Assembly: GCA_038528965.1 (NCBI GenBank)
Contig: JBCBEC010000020.1
Location: 53,659-117,658 of the forward strand
Origin: Lewinella sp038528965
Lineage (GTDB): Bacteria; Bacteroidota; Bacteroidia; Chitinophagales; Saprospiraceae
Direction: 5' to 3'
DNA length: 64,000 nt
The notes under the pieces were generated by a model, which saw nothing but the letters and a program-made list of their open reading frames with translations, had not been told where the DNA came from and searched no databases. Positions 9,410 to 17,704 of the stretch are shown here, in pieces. Numbering within the stretch: position 1 is the stretch's first letter; each line of letters begins with the position of its first letter. Position numbers and translations under genes: made by a program.

Positions 9410-9991
9410 TTATCCGTCGCCTTTAAATCTGTTCCTTAAATTTCGTCGTCCGTTTTGGATCGCTGACCGTACTTCGTCAGTAGTCATGCCATAACGGGCA
9501 GCAATGTCTTTATATTTTTCGCCTTGCCAGTAGAAGGCGGTCAGGCAAAGCCGTTGTTGCTCATTGAGCTGCTGTATTTCAGCATCCACACGAGCATAGA
9601 GCGCTTCCTCTTGTACATAAAGAGTATCCCCGAGTTCATATTGCACATCACTGTTCAAAAAATCTTTCTCCCATTCTGTACTAAGCTCGGTTAACCGCTT
9701 GTTATCCTTGAGCTTACGAAAACAATAATTACGTGCAATGATGAATACCCAATCTTTAAAACGCTTAATCTCCTTTGGTTTTTGGAGTTGCCGTACGATG
9801 AGTTCGCACACCTCCATAGCAGCGTCTTCTGCGTCTTGTGGTTGGCGCAAATAGTAATGACAAGTCCCGAGAATACTTTGCGAGTAACGACGCAGCAATA
9901 GCCCCAGCAAAAAGCGGTCACCGCTTTGCTGGAACTGGCGTACCAGTTCCTCATCACTTTTCTGATCCTGGCTTTTTAGCACCTTCAACAT
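9410..9991 (-). CDS. RNA polymerase ECF-type sigma factor
   Basis: 193 residues with sigma-70 region 2 (about 14-90; LLLRRYSQSILGTCHYYL, QDAEDAAMEVCELIV, FKDWVFIIARNYCF) and region 4 (about 135-190; LNEQQRLCLTAFYWQGEKYKDIA, then the helix-turn-helix around YGMTTDEVRSAIQNGRRNLRNR). It is the usual length for ECF factors. It is followed at 19 bp by the membrane TPR gene and faces the TPR-CHAT gene, so it probably controls this locus. Upstream, CTTAGG (10082-10087) and CCTAAG (10096-10101) form a small inverted repeat that may be a regulatory site. No clear TAnnTTTG box is visible upstream, which would fit autoregulated, sigma-specific transcription (inference). Confidence 0.92.
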   Translation of the reverse strand: MLKVLKSQDQKSDEELVRQFQQSGDRFLLGLLLRRYSQSILGTCHYYLRQPQDAEDAAMEVCELIVRQLQKPKEIKRFKDWVFIIARNYCFRKLKDNKRLTELSTEWEKDFLNSDVQYELGDTLYVQEEALYARVDAEIQQLNEQQRLCLTAFYWQGEKYKDIAARYGMTTDEVRSAIQNGRRNLRNRFKGDG

Positions 9992-10180
9992 AGAATAACG
10001 TACCTGTTCTTACGCGATAAGAGTGGGTCGGTGGTAATCGTCGAGTTTAATGAAGAGGTAAGTAGAGGGTTGCTTTGGACGCTTAGGGAATCATTCCTAA
10101 GTCTAGCTGTAAAGATCAAAAAATATTACGGGGCGCCTAAATATCCGTCGCAGAATTTATCGAATTGCACTGGTCAGACC

Positions 10181-10924
10181 CTACGAACGCGGCGCATTCC
10201 ATTTGCGTAATTGCTGCAAGGTGGCGCGAAAATCTTTTGGCGGATCGGCGGAAAATGACAAAGTACTCTGCTCCCCAGGATGAACAAAAGAAAGCTGCGC
10301 TGCATGGAGCGCCGTTCTTGATAGCAGTGGTCTTTCTTCCTGATTCTTACCTGCTCGGTATTTCCGTCCTTTAACGGTAGACAAGAAAAAATTTGAACGG
10401 CGGCTATACAAGGAGTCAGCTACCAAAGGATGACCGATGGATTGCAGATGCACGCGAATCTGATGGGTGCGTCCCGTGTGAATTCGCACCTCAAGCAGCG
10501 TAAAATCAAGGAAGCGCTCCAGCACACGGAAATCGGTTAATGCGGTCAGGCCATTCTTGTCGGTGACAGTCATCCTTCCGGGCCGGCGTACATCTTCCAA
10601 TAGTGGCCGATCAATTTGTCCTTGCTCATCCTGCACTACTCCTTCCACTAATGCCCAATAGTATTTCTGCGGCTCATGGGCGGCAAACTGGCCGGATAAG
10701 GCACGATGCGAATCGGTGGTACGGGCAAAACACATCACCCCACTCGTATCTTTATCCAGCCGGTGGACGGTATAGATTTCCCCCAATTGGGTCCGCAACA
10801 TTTGCTTCAGACTGGGTAGGTTTCCATCGAATCGATCTGGGATACTCAACAGACCGGCTGGTTTGTTGACCACGACGAAGAGTTCCTCCTGCGCGAGTAA
10901 TTCTATTCTTTGCTTTTTCCCCAT
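10181..10924 (-). CDS. RluA-family pseudouridine synthase
   Basis: 247 residues. The catalytic motif HRLDKDTSG is present with Asp57 as nucleophile, followed by RIHTGRTHQIRVHLQSIGHPLVADSLY, the standard family signature region, and KPAGLLSIP at the N-terminus. It lacks an S4 RNA-binding domain, as in the short RluA/TruC-like members that modify a position in 23S rRNA or tRNA; which uridine cannot be decided. The ATG overlaps the stop of the upstream RibF-GT2 gene by one base (TAATG), so translation is probably coupled. Confidence 0.93.
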   Translation of the reverse strand: MGKKQRIELLAQEELFVVVNKPAGLLSIPDRFDGNLPSLKQMLRTQLGEIYTVHRLDKDTSGVMCFARTTDSHRALSGQFAAHEPQKYYWALVEGVVQDEQGQIDRPLLEDVRRPGRMTVTDKNGLTALTDFRVLERFLDFTLLEVRIHTGRTHQIRVHLQSIGHPLVADSLYSRRSNFFLSTVKGRKYRAGKNQEERPLLSRTALHAAQLSFVHPGEQSTLSFSADPPKDFRATLQQLRKWNAPRS

Positions 10925-12933
10925 TAGCCCTGTTTTGGCAACAGTTGGCGGAAGAAATGAACCTTACGTACGTAATACGCCCAAACTACACTACCAGAGT
11001 AAATACCATCCGTATTGGGAGGACCAACGGACAGTTTTTGAATATTAAGATTGATATCCTTCTTACGCTTCCACCAATAACCTAGCTTCGGGAAGAAGTG
11101 CCAATGGGCTTGTACAATCGCCCAGATATGCCGGTACTTGCCCTGAGACAAGAACAGAAATCCAGCCAGACCATCCAGCACTAGGCGCAAAGGCAACCAC
11201 CACAGGAGTTTAGTAGTGGGTTCGTTCTTAAAGCCCGTGATAAGGGTATTACGGAAGTTCAGATAAGTCTTCCGCACAGAAAGGTATTCCAGCGTACCTC
11301 CACCTAAGTGGTACACCTCCGCTTGTGGCACGGCGCTAATAGCGTAGCCCGCACGCTTCATGCGCCAACAAAGGTCAATTTCTTCAGCGTGGGCAAAATA
11401 GTCTGGATCAAAGCCGCCAAAAGCGTGAAACAAGTTTGCCCGCACGAACATGGCCGCACCAGATGCCCAAAAGATGGGTGCTATTTCATCGTATTGCCCT
11501 TTATCCTCCTCCACAGTGGCAAAAATGCGGCCCCGGCAAAAAGGATAGCCCAGGGCATCCAGCCAACCACCAGCCGCACCCGCGTATTCGAACGCACTGG
11601 GATTCATTAGTGACTTGATCTTTGGCTGGCAAGCCGCCAATTTGCTATTGGCTCGCAATTGTTCTAGGCAAGGCGACAACCAACCCGGCACAACCTTCAC
11701 ATCAGAGTTGAGCAAAACGTAGTAGGTCGCCTCTACTTGCTTGAGTGCCTGGTTGTAGCCATCCGCAAAACCATAATTTTCCGGTAGGACAATTACTTCT
11801 ACGTTCGGAAATTCGGCTTGCAAAATGGAAACGGACTCATCCGTAGAAGCATTATCAGCAACAATCACCTGGTGGGAGGTCCCGGCGACGGATTCCAAAA
11901 CGGAAGGTAAATACTCCCGCAGATACTTCGCACCATTGTAGTTCAGTATTACAATAGCAAGTGAATCAGCGATGCTTGGCACCACCTCGCTGAATTGCAC
12001 TTCTTCTGATAGGATCTTGCGAGCCGCTATTTCATCTTCACTTAGTCTAGCTTTCAGTTGCTCTATATCATCAAAACGTTGATCCCCACGGATATACTGT
12101 AGGAATTCAACCGTTAAAGTTTCGCCGTAGATATCTTCTGAGAAATCGAAAATATGCGCTTCGATGGCCAAATCATCCACTCCCTTGATACTAGGGCGTC
12201 GGCCGATGTAGAGCATAGCGCCATACCACTGTTCTTGCCAACGCACGCGGATGGCGTAGATACCTTCAGTTGGAATTAGCTTGTGATCATCCTCGGGCAC
12301 CAGATTGGCAGTGGGATACCCCAGTTCGGTCCCCAGGTGTTGACCGTGAACTACTTTGCCACGCAGTTGATAGTTATGATTGAGCCAGCGGTTGGCATTA
12401 CGTACTTCGCCCGCAAGTAAGGCGTTACGAATTTTGGTAGAGCTTACCGCAATATTGTCCACTTCTTGTGGCTCAATTTCAATCAACTCAAATCCTTCTT
12501 TCTCACTGTACCAACGCAGGTACTCGATATTTCCCTGACGATTCAAGCCGAACCGATGATCATAGCCAATGACCACGGTTTGCGGCTGAAAAGTATCCAG
12601 TAGGAAGCGTTGAATATACTCATCGGCACTCAGCTGGGAAAAGGCAACCGTAAAAGGTACGACGACCACATTGTCCACACCATAACGCTCAAACAGGGCC
12701 ACTTTCTCCTCAATGGAAGTGAGCAACTGCAGACTTTTATCTTTTGGGTAGATGACTAAACGAGGGTGAGGGTGAAAGGTAATAACCACACTTTCACCAT
12801 CGTGTTGACGCGCCAAGCCATTGATACGTGCTAGGAGCTGTTGGTGACCGGTATGCACCCCATCAAAAGAGCCGATAGTGAGGACCGCCCGTTTGAACTT
12901 AGGCAAGTCTTCCAGCTGGTAAAATACTCTCAT
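10924..12933 (-). CDS. ribF: Fusion: RibF (riboflavin kinase/FAD synthetase) + family 2 glycosyltransferase
   Basis: 669 residues from the ATG at 12933. An upstream in-frame start at 12981 is rejected because a perfect -7 box lies between the two. Residues 1-~315 are a complete RibF: FAD-synthetase nucleotidyltransferase (TIGSFDGVHTGHQQLL, TFHPHPR, VIGYDHRFG, VSSTKIRNAL) and flavokinase (GTELGYPTANL, GIYAIRV, FDFSEDIYGETLTVEFLQYIR). After LSEDEIAARKILSEE a ~15-residue linker leads straight into a GT2 domain (about 328-590: AIVILNYNGAKYL, DNASTDESV, NSDVKV, FWASGAAMFVR, ...EEIDLCWRMKRAGY), then a hydrophobic C-terminal part. There is no ATG near the GT2 start, which supports a real fusion. It makes FMN and FAD; the glycosyltransferase acceptor is unknown. 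Confidence 0.9.
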   Translation of the reverse strand: MRVFYQLEDLPKFKRAVLTIGSFDGVHTGHQQLLARINGLARQHDGESVVITFHPHPRLVIYPKDKSLQLLTSIEEKVALFERYGVDNVVVVPFTVAFSQLSADEYIQRFLLDTFQPQTVVIGYDHRFGLNRQGNIEYLRWYSEKEGFELIEIEPQEVDNIAVSSTKIRNALLAGEVRNANRWLNHNYQLRGKVVHGQHLGTELGYPTANLVPEDDHKLIPTEGIYAIRVRWQEQWYGAMLYIGRRPSIKGVDDLAIEAHIFDFSEDIYGETLTVEFLQYIRGDQRFDDIEQLKARLSEDEIAARKILSEEVQFSEVVPSIADSLAIVILNYNGAKYLREYLPSVLESVAGTSHQVIVADNASTDESVSILQAEFPNVEVIVLPENYGFADGYNQALKQVEATYYVLLNSDVKVVPGWLSPCLEQLRANSKLAACQPKIKSLMNPSAFEYAGAAGGWLDALGYPFCRGRIFATVEEDKGQYDEIAPIFWASGAAMFVRANLFHAFGGFDPDYFAHAEEIDLCWRMKRAGYAISAVPQAEVYHLGGGTLEYLSVRKTYLNFRNTLITGFKNEPTTKLLWWLPLRLVLDGLAGFLFLSQGKYRHIWAIVQAHWHFFPKLGYWWKRKKDINLNIQKLSVGPPNTDGIYSGSVVWAYYVRKVHFFRQLLPKQG

Positions 12934-12940
12934 GGCGGTG

Positions 12941-12948
12941 CAAATGTA
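12941..12948 (-). promoter_or_regulatory. -7 box TACATTTG for the ribF fusion
   Basis: An exact TAnnTTTG match only 7 nt upstream of the ATG at 12933. Transcription starting the usual few bases after the box would give a leaderless or nearly leaderless mRNA. The box also decides the start codon, because the longer frame would have to run through it. Confidence 0.65.
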
Positions 12949-13000
12949 AAAGAATTTTCCGTAGGCGGATGATCCGTACAATAGTTTTAAAAAAGCGCAA

Positions 13001-14266
13001 TCATAGTCGGTCCAGCAACCACGAAATCAGTCGTTTTTCTTGGATGATAATCGACATATCGCCGGCCATATCTTGCCCAACTTCCAGGCTACGGCCACTG
13101 CTCGTAACCAGTCCATTAGGGAAACGTATTTCAATGGGTAGTTTGTCTTCTTGGGTAGGAATTTTGCTTTTGAAGGTTACAACTCCTTCCACCGCACCGA
13201 ATTGTTGAGCAGGAAAGCTATAAAAATCGATGACCACCTTCTGCCCTACTTCTACCTGTCCTGATTCGTCGAGATTTAACTCGGTTTTACCAATCAAACT
13301 CGATGCGGAGGAGGGTACAACTACTGCAACTCGTTCGCCCGCCCGAACGTACTGGCGCGGTTGCACATCGTCCAAGATGACCACCCCGTCTATGGAAGCC
13401 ACCAGTAGGTTATTTCGGCGCCATTGATTGACCGCCGTTTTTAATTGATCAAAAGCGTCTCGCACTGCTTCGGTGGCTGAACTGGCGCTGGCCTGCGAGA
13501 TCGTCTCCGTTCTTTCCGCCTGCTTGCGTAACAAGCGGATATTAGACTGGCGAGCCTTAATGCTGGTATTGATATCCTGCAGGCTGCGTTCTGCTTCCAA
13601 TTTTAGCCGTTCTGCGCTACGAACTCGACTGTAATCACCTAAGAGTCCCTGCTGATCAAGGTTGCGCAGGCGACGCAATTCGTCCTCACGCAGCTTCAAA
13701 GCCTCTAAGGTGACATCTTTGGTCCGGTTCTCCTGGCGGATGGCCCGTTCTTCCTGGCGGATTTCTTGTTCTATTTCATCAATAGACATCTGACTGATCC
13801 GGCCTTCCCGCAAGTTCCTCGCCTCTTGCTGACGCTCGTTGAAGCGGTACACTTCCGTTTTCAGTGCTCCTAAAATGAGGTCCGAAGGAATGGAAAAATT
13901 GAGTAGTGCGGAGTCTTGATTAATCGGCACATCATCAAGAAGGTCATCTAGAATATGTACGTCACTGAATTCGGCAAGTGACTCAAAAACAAGCAAAGTT
14001 TGGCTCGCCTCAACCGTATCTTCCGATTTGACAAGAATATTGCTAATGGTTCCTCCTTCGGGGGCAATTACCTGCTCGGCGGGTATCTCCCTTTTAATAC
14101 GAATCGTCGTATCCACCGTCTCCGGATAAGGCAGCCAATAGAGTAACCAAATCACGACGATGAGCAGGATGAGCACAAAGAGTAGCCCCCAACGAACCAG
14201 CAAGGGAGGTGGCGTGCCCAACAACTCCTGTACTTCCTCACTGCGCAATTCTAGATCATCGGCCAT
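13001..14266 (-). CDS. HlyD-family membrane fusion protein of a peptide exporter
   Basis: 421 residues: a short cytoplasmic N-terminus, one membrane helix (about 25-47), then a lipoyl/barrel-sandwich half (VIAPEGGTISNILVKSEDTV). A long coiled coil follows (about 150-275, rich in Glu, Arg and Gln, e.g. IEQEIRQEERAIRQ), then the second lipoyl half (LVASIDGVVILDDV, RAGERVAVVVP) and a beta-barrel (IDFYSFPAQQFGAVEGVV). The family bridges the inner-membrane ABC exporter to an outer-membrane channel. It lies 28 bp downstream of the C39 ABC transporter gene in the same operon and should work with it. No TolC-like gene is in the window. Confidence 0.9.
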   Translation of the reverse strand: MADDLELRSEEVQELLGTPPPLLVRWGLLFVLILLIVVIWLLYWLPYPETVDTTIRIKREIPAEQVIAPEGGTISNILVKSEDTVEASQTLLVFESLAEFSDVHILDDLLDDVPINQDSALLNFSIPSDLILGALKTEVYRFNERQQEARNLREGRISQMSIDEIEQEIRQEERAIRQENRTKDVTLEALKLREDELRRLRNLDQQGLLGDYSRVRSAERLKLEAERSLQDINTSIKARQSNIRLLRKQAERTETISQASASSATEAVRDAFDQLKTAVNQWRRNNLLVASIDGVVILDDVQPRQYVRAGERVAVVVPSSASSLIGKTELNLDESGQVEVGQKVVIDFYSFPAQQFGAVEGVVTFKSKIPTQEDKLPIEIRFPNGLVTSSGRSLEVGQDMAGDMSIIIQEKRLISWLLDRL

Positions 14267-14294
14267 GCCGTAGTGGATTTACACTCGGTGCGGA

Positions 14295-16472
14295 TTAAGC
14301 ACCTAATTCGATTTGGTTTCGGACCAGTTGATAGTAAGCTCCCCGGTTGTAGTAGAGTTCATCGTGTGTGCCCTGTTCCACCACTTCACCAGACTCTAAT
14401 ACGATAATTCGATCCGCCAAGCGAACGGTATTCAGACGATGCGCAACGATAACCATCGTACGCTCTGGAAAACGTTCACTGAGGTTCTCCATAATCAGCA
14501 TCTCGTTAAAGGCATCTAAGGCGGAGGTAGCTTCATCAAAAAAGAAGTAGTCTGGATCCTTGTAAACGGAACGAGCAATCAACAGACGCTGGCGTTCTCC
14601 CATACTCAAGCCCAGGCCATCTTTGCCCACTTTGGTACTGTAACCCAAAGGCAGAGACTCTATGAAAGACTGAATATTTGCCACTTTTACCGCACGCAAT
14701 AATCGGCGGCGGTCAATCACCTCATCGCCGAGAGCGATATTGCGAGCAATTGTATCATTGAAGATGTAGGCATCCTGTAAAACAGCTCCGCATTGTTCCC
14801 GCCAGAAGCGATGCTGTAGGTTTTCCAGCTTCACATCGCCAAGGCGAACTGCACCCTGGACGGGCTGATAGATGTTCAACAACAGTTTGACTAGGGTACT
14901 CTTACCGCTTCCGCTCGTACCCACAATTACGGTAGTTTCGCCCTTGCGGATTTGCAGATCAATGCCGTTTAAGACAATAGGAGAATTGGGGCCATTGTAC
15001 TGGAAGGATACATTTTCTAGACTCAAATTGCCCGTTTCCGGTAACATGCCAATCTTATTTCTGCTCTCCTCTTCGTTGGCCTTGGTGTGAATTTCGTTCA
15101 TCCTTTCCAGGCTGATTTTCGCCTCCCGCAGGGAACGGATAAACTCAATGAATTGACGAATTGGCGAGTTCAACTGTGCAACCACATACATAATGGCCAC
15201 CAGCATACCTATGGTCATCGTACCGGCAACCACTGCATTAGCGACATAGAAAAGGATCAGAAGATTTTTACCCTCGTTGATCAAGTCACCTCCAGAACGT
15301 TGAATTTGCGTGTAAAACGCTCCACCCAACTCCGTACGGATCAGGGCAGCGTGGGTACGTTCCCAGGACCAGCGCTTAGACTTTTCTGCATTATGCAGTT
15401 TGATGTCTTGCATACCATCTACGAGCTCAATCAGCTTGCTCTGGTTATCAGCATGTTGATCAAAACTCTTATAGTCAATGGCGTCCTGCTGAATTTGCAG
15501 AACATATACCCACACTAGATTAAATAAAGTTCCTAGCAGGAAAATAGTCAACACCCAGCCACTCCAAAAGAACAACAGCAGCGAAAAGGCTACGAAGTTA
15601 AACAGCGACAGAACGGAGACTAAAGTTGTAGAGGTCAAAAATCGTTGGATACGATCGTGATCGGCAATACGTTGTAGCAAGTCACCAGTAAGACGGTTAT
15701 CAAAGTAGCGCAAGGGCAATCGCACCAATTTCTGAAGGAAATCCGAAAGAATTTTGACGTTCACCCGCACGCCCAGGTGGATAATGATCCAACGCCGAAA
15801 AACCTCCACGACCAATTGGGCAATGAATAATAGCACCAGACCAACTATCATCATACTGATGAAATTAGTCTCTACGTGGCCGATGCCAATATCTACCAGG
15901 GATTTGAGTAAGAAAGGAGTAGCGATCTGTAAAATACCCGCAAGGAATATACCGATGGCCAGCTGGATCAACAAGCCTGTCTCTTGCTGGAAATACGCCC
16001 AAACGTAGCTCCAGCGAGAGCGATCTATTCCTTCTCCGTCCCGGTCATAGAACTCAGGGGTAGGTTCCAGCACAAGAATCACTCCCTCTTCACCGTCTTC
16101 GCTCCACCCTTCCAGAAATTCTTCGCGCGTAAGCGTGTATTTTCCTTCGGCGGGATCTGCAACCCATACCTTGTCTGGCTTGATATCGTAGACTACTACA
16201 AAATGATCATCCTCCCAGTGTGCGATAAAGGGTAATGGGATATCATCGTAGAGACGGTCATACTCTACACTTACGCCTAAGGTTTGCATACCGATGGCCT
16301 CTGCGGCATCACTGATTTCCAGCAACGACACCCCCTGCTTACCCATGTGGGTTAGCTCCCGCAAATACTCCAATGAGTAGTAACGGTCGTAGTGGCGGGC
16401 GATCATGCGCAGGCATGTTGCGCCGCAGTCCATACGTTCTAGCTGATGAAAAAAGGGGAATTTTTTGGCCAT
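14295..16472 (-). CDS. Peptidase-containing ABC exporter (C39 bacteriocin-type)
   Basis: 725 residues from the ATG at 16472 (MAKKFPFF...); a start five codons earlier is less likely. The N-terminal C39 peptidase has Cys16 (ERMDCGATC), His90 (DDHFVVV) and Asp106 (VADPAEG), all catalytic residues intact. Six membrane helices follow (about 165-455), then an ATP-binding domain with Walker A GTSGSGKST, Q-loop, signature LSMGERQRL, Walker B YFFFDEATSALD and the H-loop IVAHRLNTV. Such PCAT exporters cut a double-glycine leader from a peptide and export it. No leader-peptide gene is visible nearby, so the cargo is unlinked or was missed. Confidence 0.95.
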   Translation of the reverse strand: MAKKFPFFHQLERMDCGATCLRMIARHYDRYYSLEYLRELTHMGKQGVSLLEISDAAEAIGMQTLGVSVEYDRLYDDIPLPFIAHWEDDHFVVVYDIKPDKVWVADPAEGKYTLTREEFLEGWSEDGEEGVILVLEPTPEFYDRDGEGIDRSRWSYVWAYFQQETGLLIQLAIGIFLAGILQIATPFLLKSLVDIGIGHVETNFISMMIVGLVLLFIAQLVVEVFRRWIIIHLGVRVNVKILSDFLQKLVRLPLRYFDNRLTGDLLQRIADHDRIQRFLTSTTLVSVLSLFNFVAFSLLLFFWSGWVLTIFLLGTLFNLVWVYVLQIQQDAIDYKSFDQHADNQSKLIELVDGMQDIKLHNAEKSKRWSWERTHAALIRTELGGAFYTQIQRSGGDLINEGKNLLILFYVANAVVAGTMTIGMLVAIMYVVAQLNSPIRQFIEFIRSLREAKISLERMNEIHTKANEEESRNKIGMLPETGNLSLENVSFQYNGPNSPIVLNGIDLQIRKGETTVIVGTSGSGKSTLVKLLLNIYQPVQGAVRLGDVKLENLQHRFWREQCGAVLQDAYIFNDTIARNIALGDEVIDRRRLLRAVKVANIQSFIESLPLGYSTKVGKDGLGLSMGERQRLLIARSVYKDPDYFFFDEATSALDAFNEMLIMENLSERFPERTMVIVAHRLNTVRLADRIIVLESGEVVEQGTHDELYYNRGAYYQLVRNQIELGA

Positions 16473-16691
16473 AAACCTGCTGTACAAAAACGATTGGGTC
16501 GCGTGCTTTAGACTAACTTATTGGTTAAGCGTCACTTATCAAACAAATTTAATTCTTTTTAAGCTATAATTCAACAAATACGGTTCTTAAAGTGGGTATA
16601 AGCCGCTTACAACGCTGATAATAGTGACCCAGGTAATCATTACCAATTACACTTCAGAGCATCGGTAAATGCGTAGAAAGCGAAAAATCTG

Positions 16692-16699
16692 TTTCTTTG
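16692..16699 (+). promoter_or_regulatory. Probable -7 box TTTCTTTG
   Basis: Seven of eight bases match TAnnTTTG, 7 nt upstream of the ATG at 16707, which would give a nearly leaderless mRNA. The remaining ~200 bp between the divergent ABC gene and this gene shows no other feature. Confidence 0.4.
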
Positions 16700-16706
16700 C
16701 AGCGTC

Positions 16707-17654
16707 ATGCACAACACTTTTATTTCAGTTATTGGCTTGATTCATCAGCGTTCCGATCTGGACCGTTTGGCGGAGTACTTGCAGGGGCTTCACGAAGTTC
16801 TTGTAGATCGCTTTAGCGATTACGAAATCGTACTGGTTAATAATGTCCCGGAGTGGCAGATCGATGATGTCGTTAATACGCTTCCAGCAGCACTAAAGAA
16901 GCAGATTTATCTATTGCGACTATCCTCACGCACCAATAAGAATCACGCCATTCTGGCAGGCCTGGATCGGGCCAATGGTGACTACACGGTCATTCTTGAA
17001 ACGCTCTTTGCCAAACAGCCAAGGATTGTTTTGGACCTCTTTGAAAAGAGTCAGGAAGGTTATGATGTGGTCTATTTACAGGCAGAAGGGCGAGAGAGTC
17101 CCCTCCGCTCACGCTGGCTGTATCAGCTGTTTTATTTCATCCTCAAACGCTACTCACAGCTTAAGGTAGACGAGAAGGCCCACAACAGTCGTATCATCTC
17201 TCGGCGTGCATTGAACTCGTTGCTGCGCTTAAGGGAGAACCTACGTTATATGAAGGCCATCTACAGCATCGTGGGCTACCGTACGGCTTTCATTCCTACC
17301 CAGAAGCCATTACCTGATGATGATAATTTTGGTGAAAGATTCCGCACCTCACTAGTCGCTATTACCTCCTACACGACGTTCTTGCGCGCCAGTATGTTAT
17401 GGATTTTCCTTGGATCCTTTCTGTTCCTGCTTCTGGTAATTATCAACGCCCTAAAAGTTAAGTTCACTGAAACTGATCTCCTCGGCCAAGCCGCAGTAGC
17501 GGACTCGGGTTGGACTTTTCTGGTGATTCTAATCGCCATCTTTTTTGCGGTGACCACACTGAATCTTTACATCATGTCCATTTATCTATCCAATATTTAT
17601 ACTGAAATTAAACAGCGCCCCCCTTATATCATTGAATCAATAAAGCGATTTTAA
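16707..17654 (+). CDS. Membrane family 2 glycosyltransferase (GtrB/DPM1-like)
   Basis: 315 residues: a GT-A-like domain (about 1-215; FISVIGLIHQRSDLDRLAEYL, YEIVLVNNVP, LSSRTNKNHAILAGLDRANGDYTVIL, then the NSRIISRRALNSLL region). Two membrane helices follow (about 228-250 and 268-295) and a short tail. That layout is the one of polyprenyl-phosphate glycosyltransferases, which load a sugar onto a lipid carrier at the inner membrane. The usual DxD is not obvious: the segment after GDYTVIL reads ETLFAKQP instead of DADLQ.P, so this may be a divergent or altered-activity member. It is divergent from the ABC exporter. Confidence 0.8.
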   Translation: MHNTFISVIGLIHQRSDLDRLAEYLQGLHEVLVDRFSDYEIVLVNNVPEWQIDDVVNTLPAALKKQIYLLRLSSRTNKNHAILAGLDRANGDYTVILETLFAKQPRIVLDLFEKSQEGYDVVYLQAEGRESPLRSRWLYQLFYFILKRYSQLKVDEKAHNSRIISRRALNSLLRLRENLRYMKAIYSIVGYRTAFIPTQKPLPDDDNFGERFRTSLVAITSYTTFLRASMLWIFLGSFLFLLLVIINALKVKFTETDLLGQAAVADSGWTFLVILIAIFFAVTTLNLYIMSIYLSNIYTEIKQRPPYIIESIKRF

Positions 17655-17673
17655 TCATTTAAGTTTATTATTA

Positions 17674-17704
17674 TTCGAAAAGCAAACAAAATTTACTACA
17701 TTTG
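17674..17704 (+). promoter_or_regulatory. Promoter (TTCG -33, TACATTTG -7) of the structured RNA region
   Basis: An exact -7 box TACATTTG (17697-17704) follows a TTCG (17674-17677) with a 19-bp spacer. The same TTCG/TACATTTG pair is seen at 23598-23626 with a 17-bp spacer. No ORF starts downstream for more than 500 nt; the hairpin cluster begins 4 nt after the box. Confidence 0.6.

Noticed and set aside
12934..12981. 16-residue extension of the RibF fusion
   Set aside because: A perfect TACATTTG box lies inside it; RibF normally starts at the MRVFYQ-type position.
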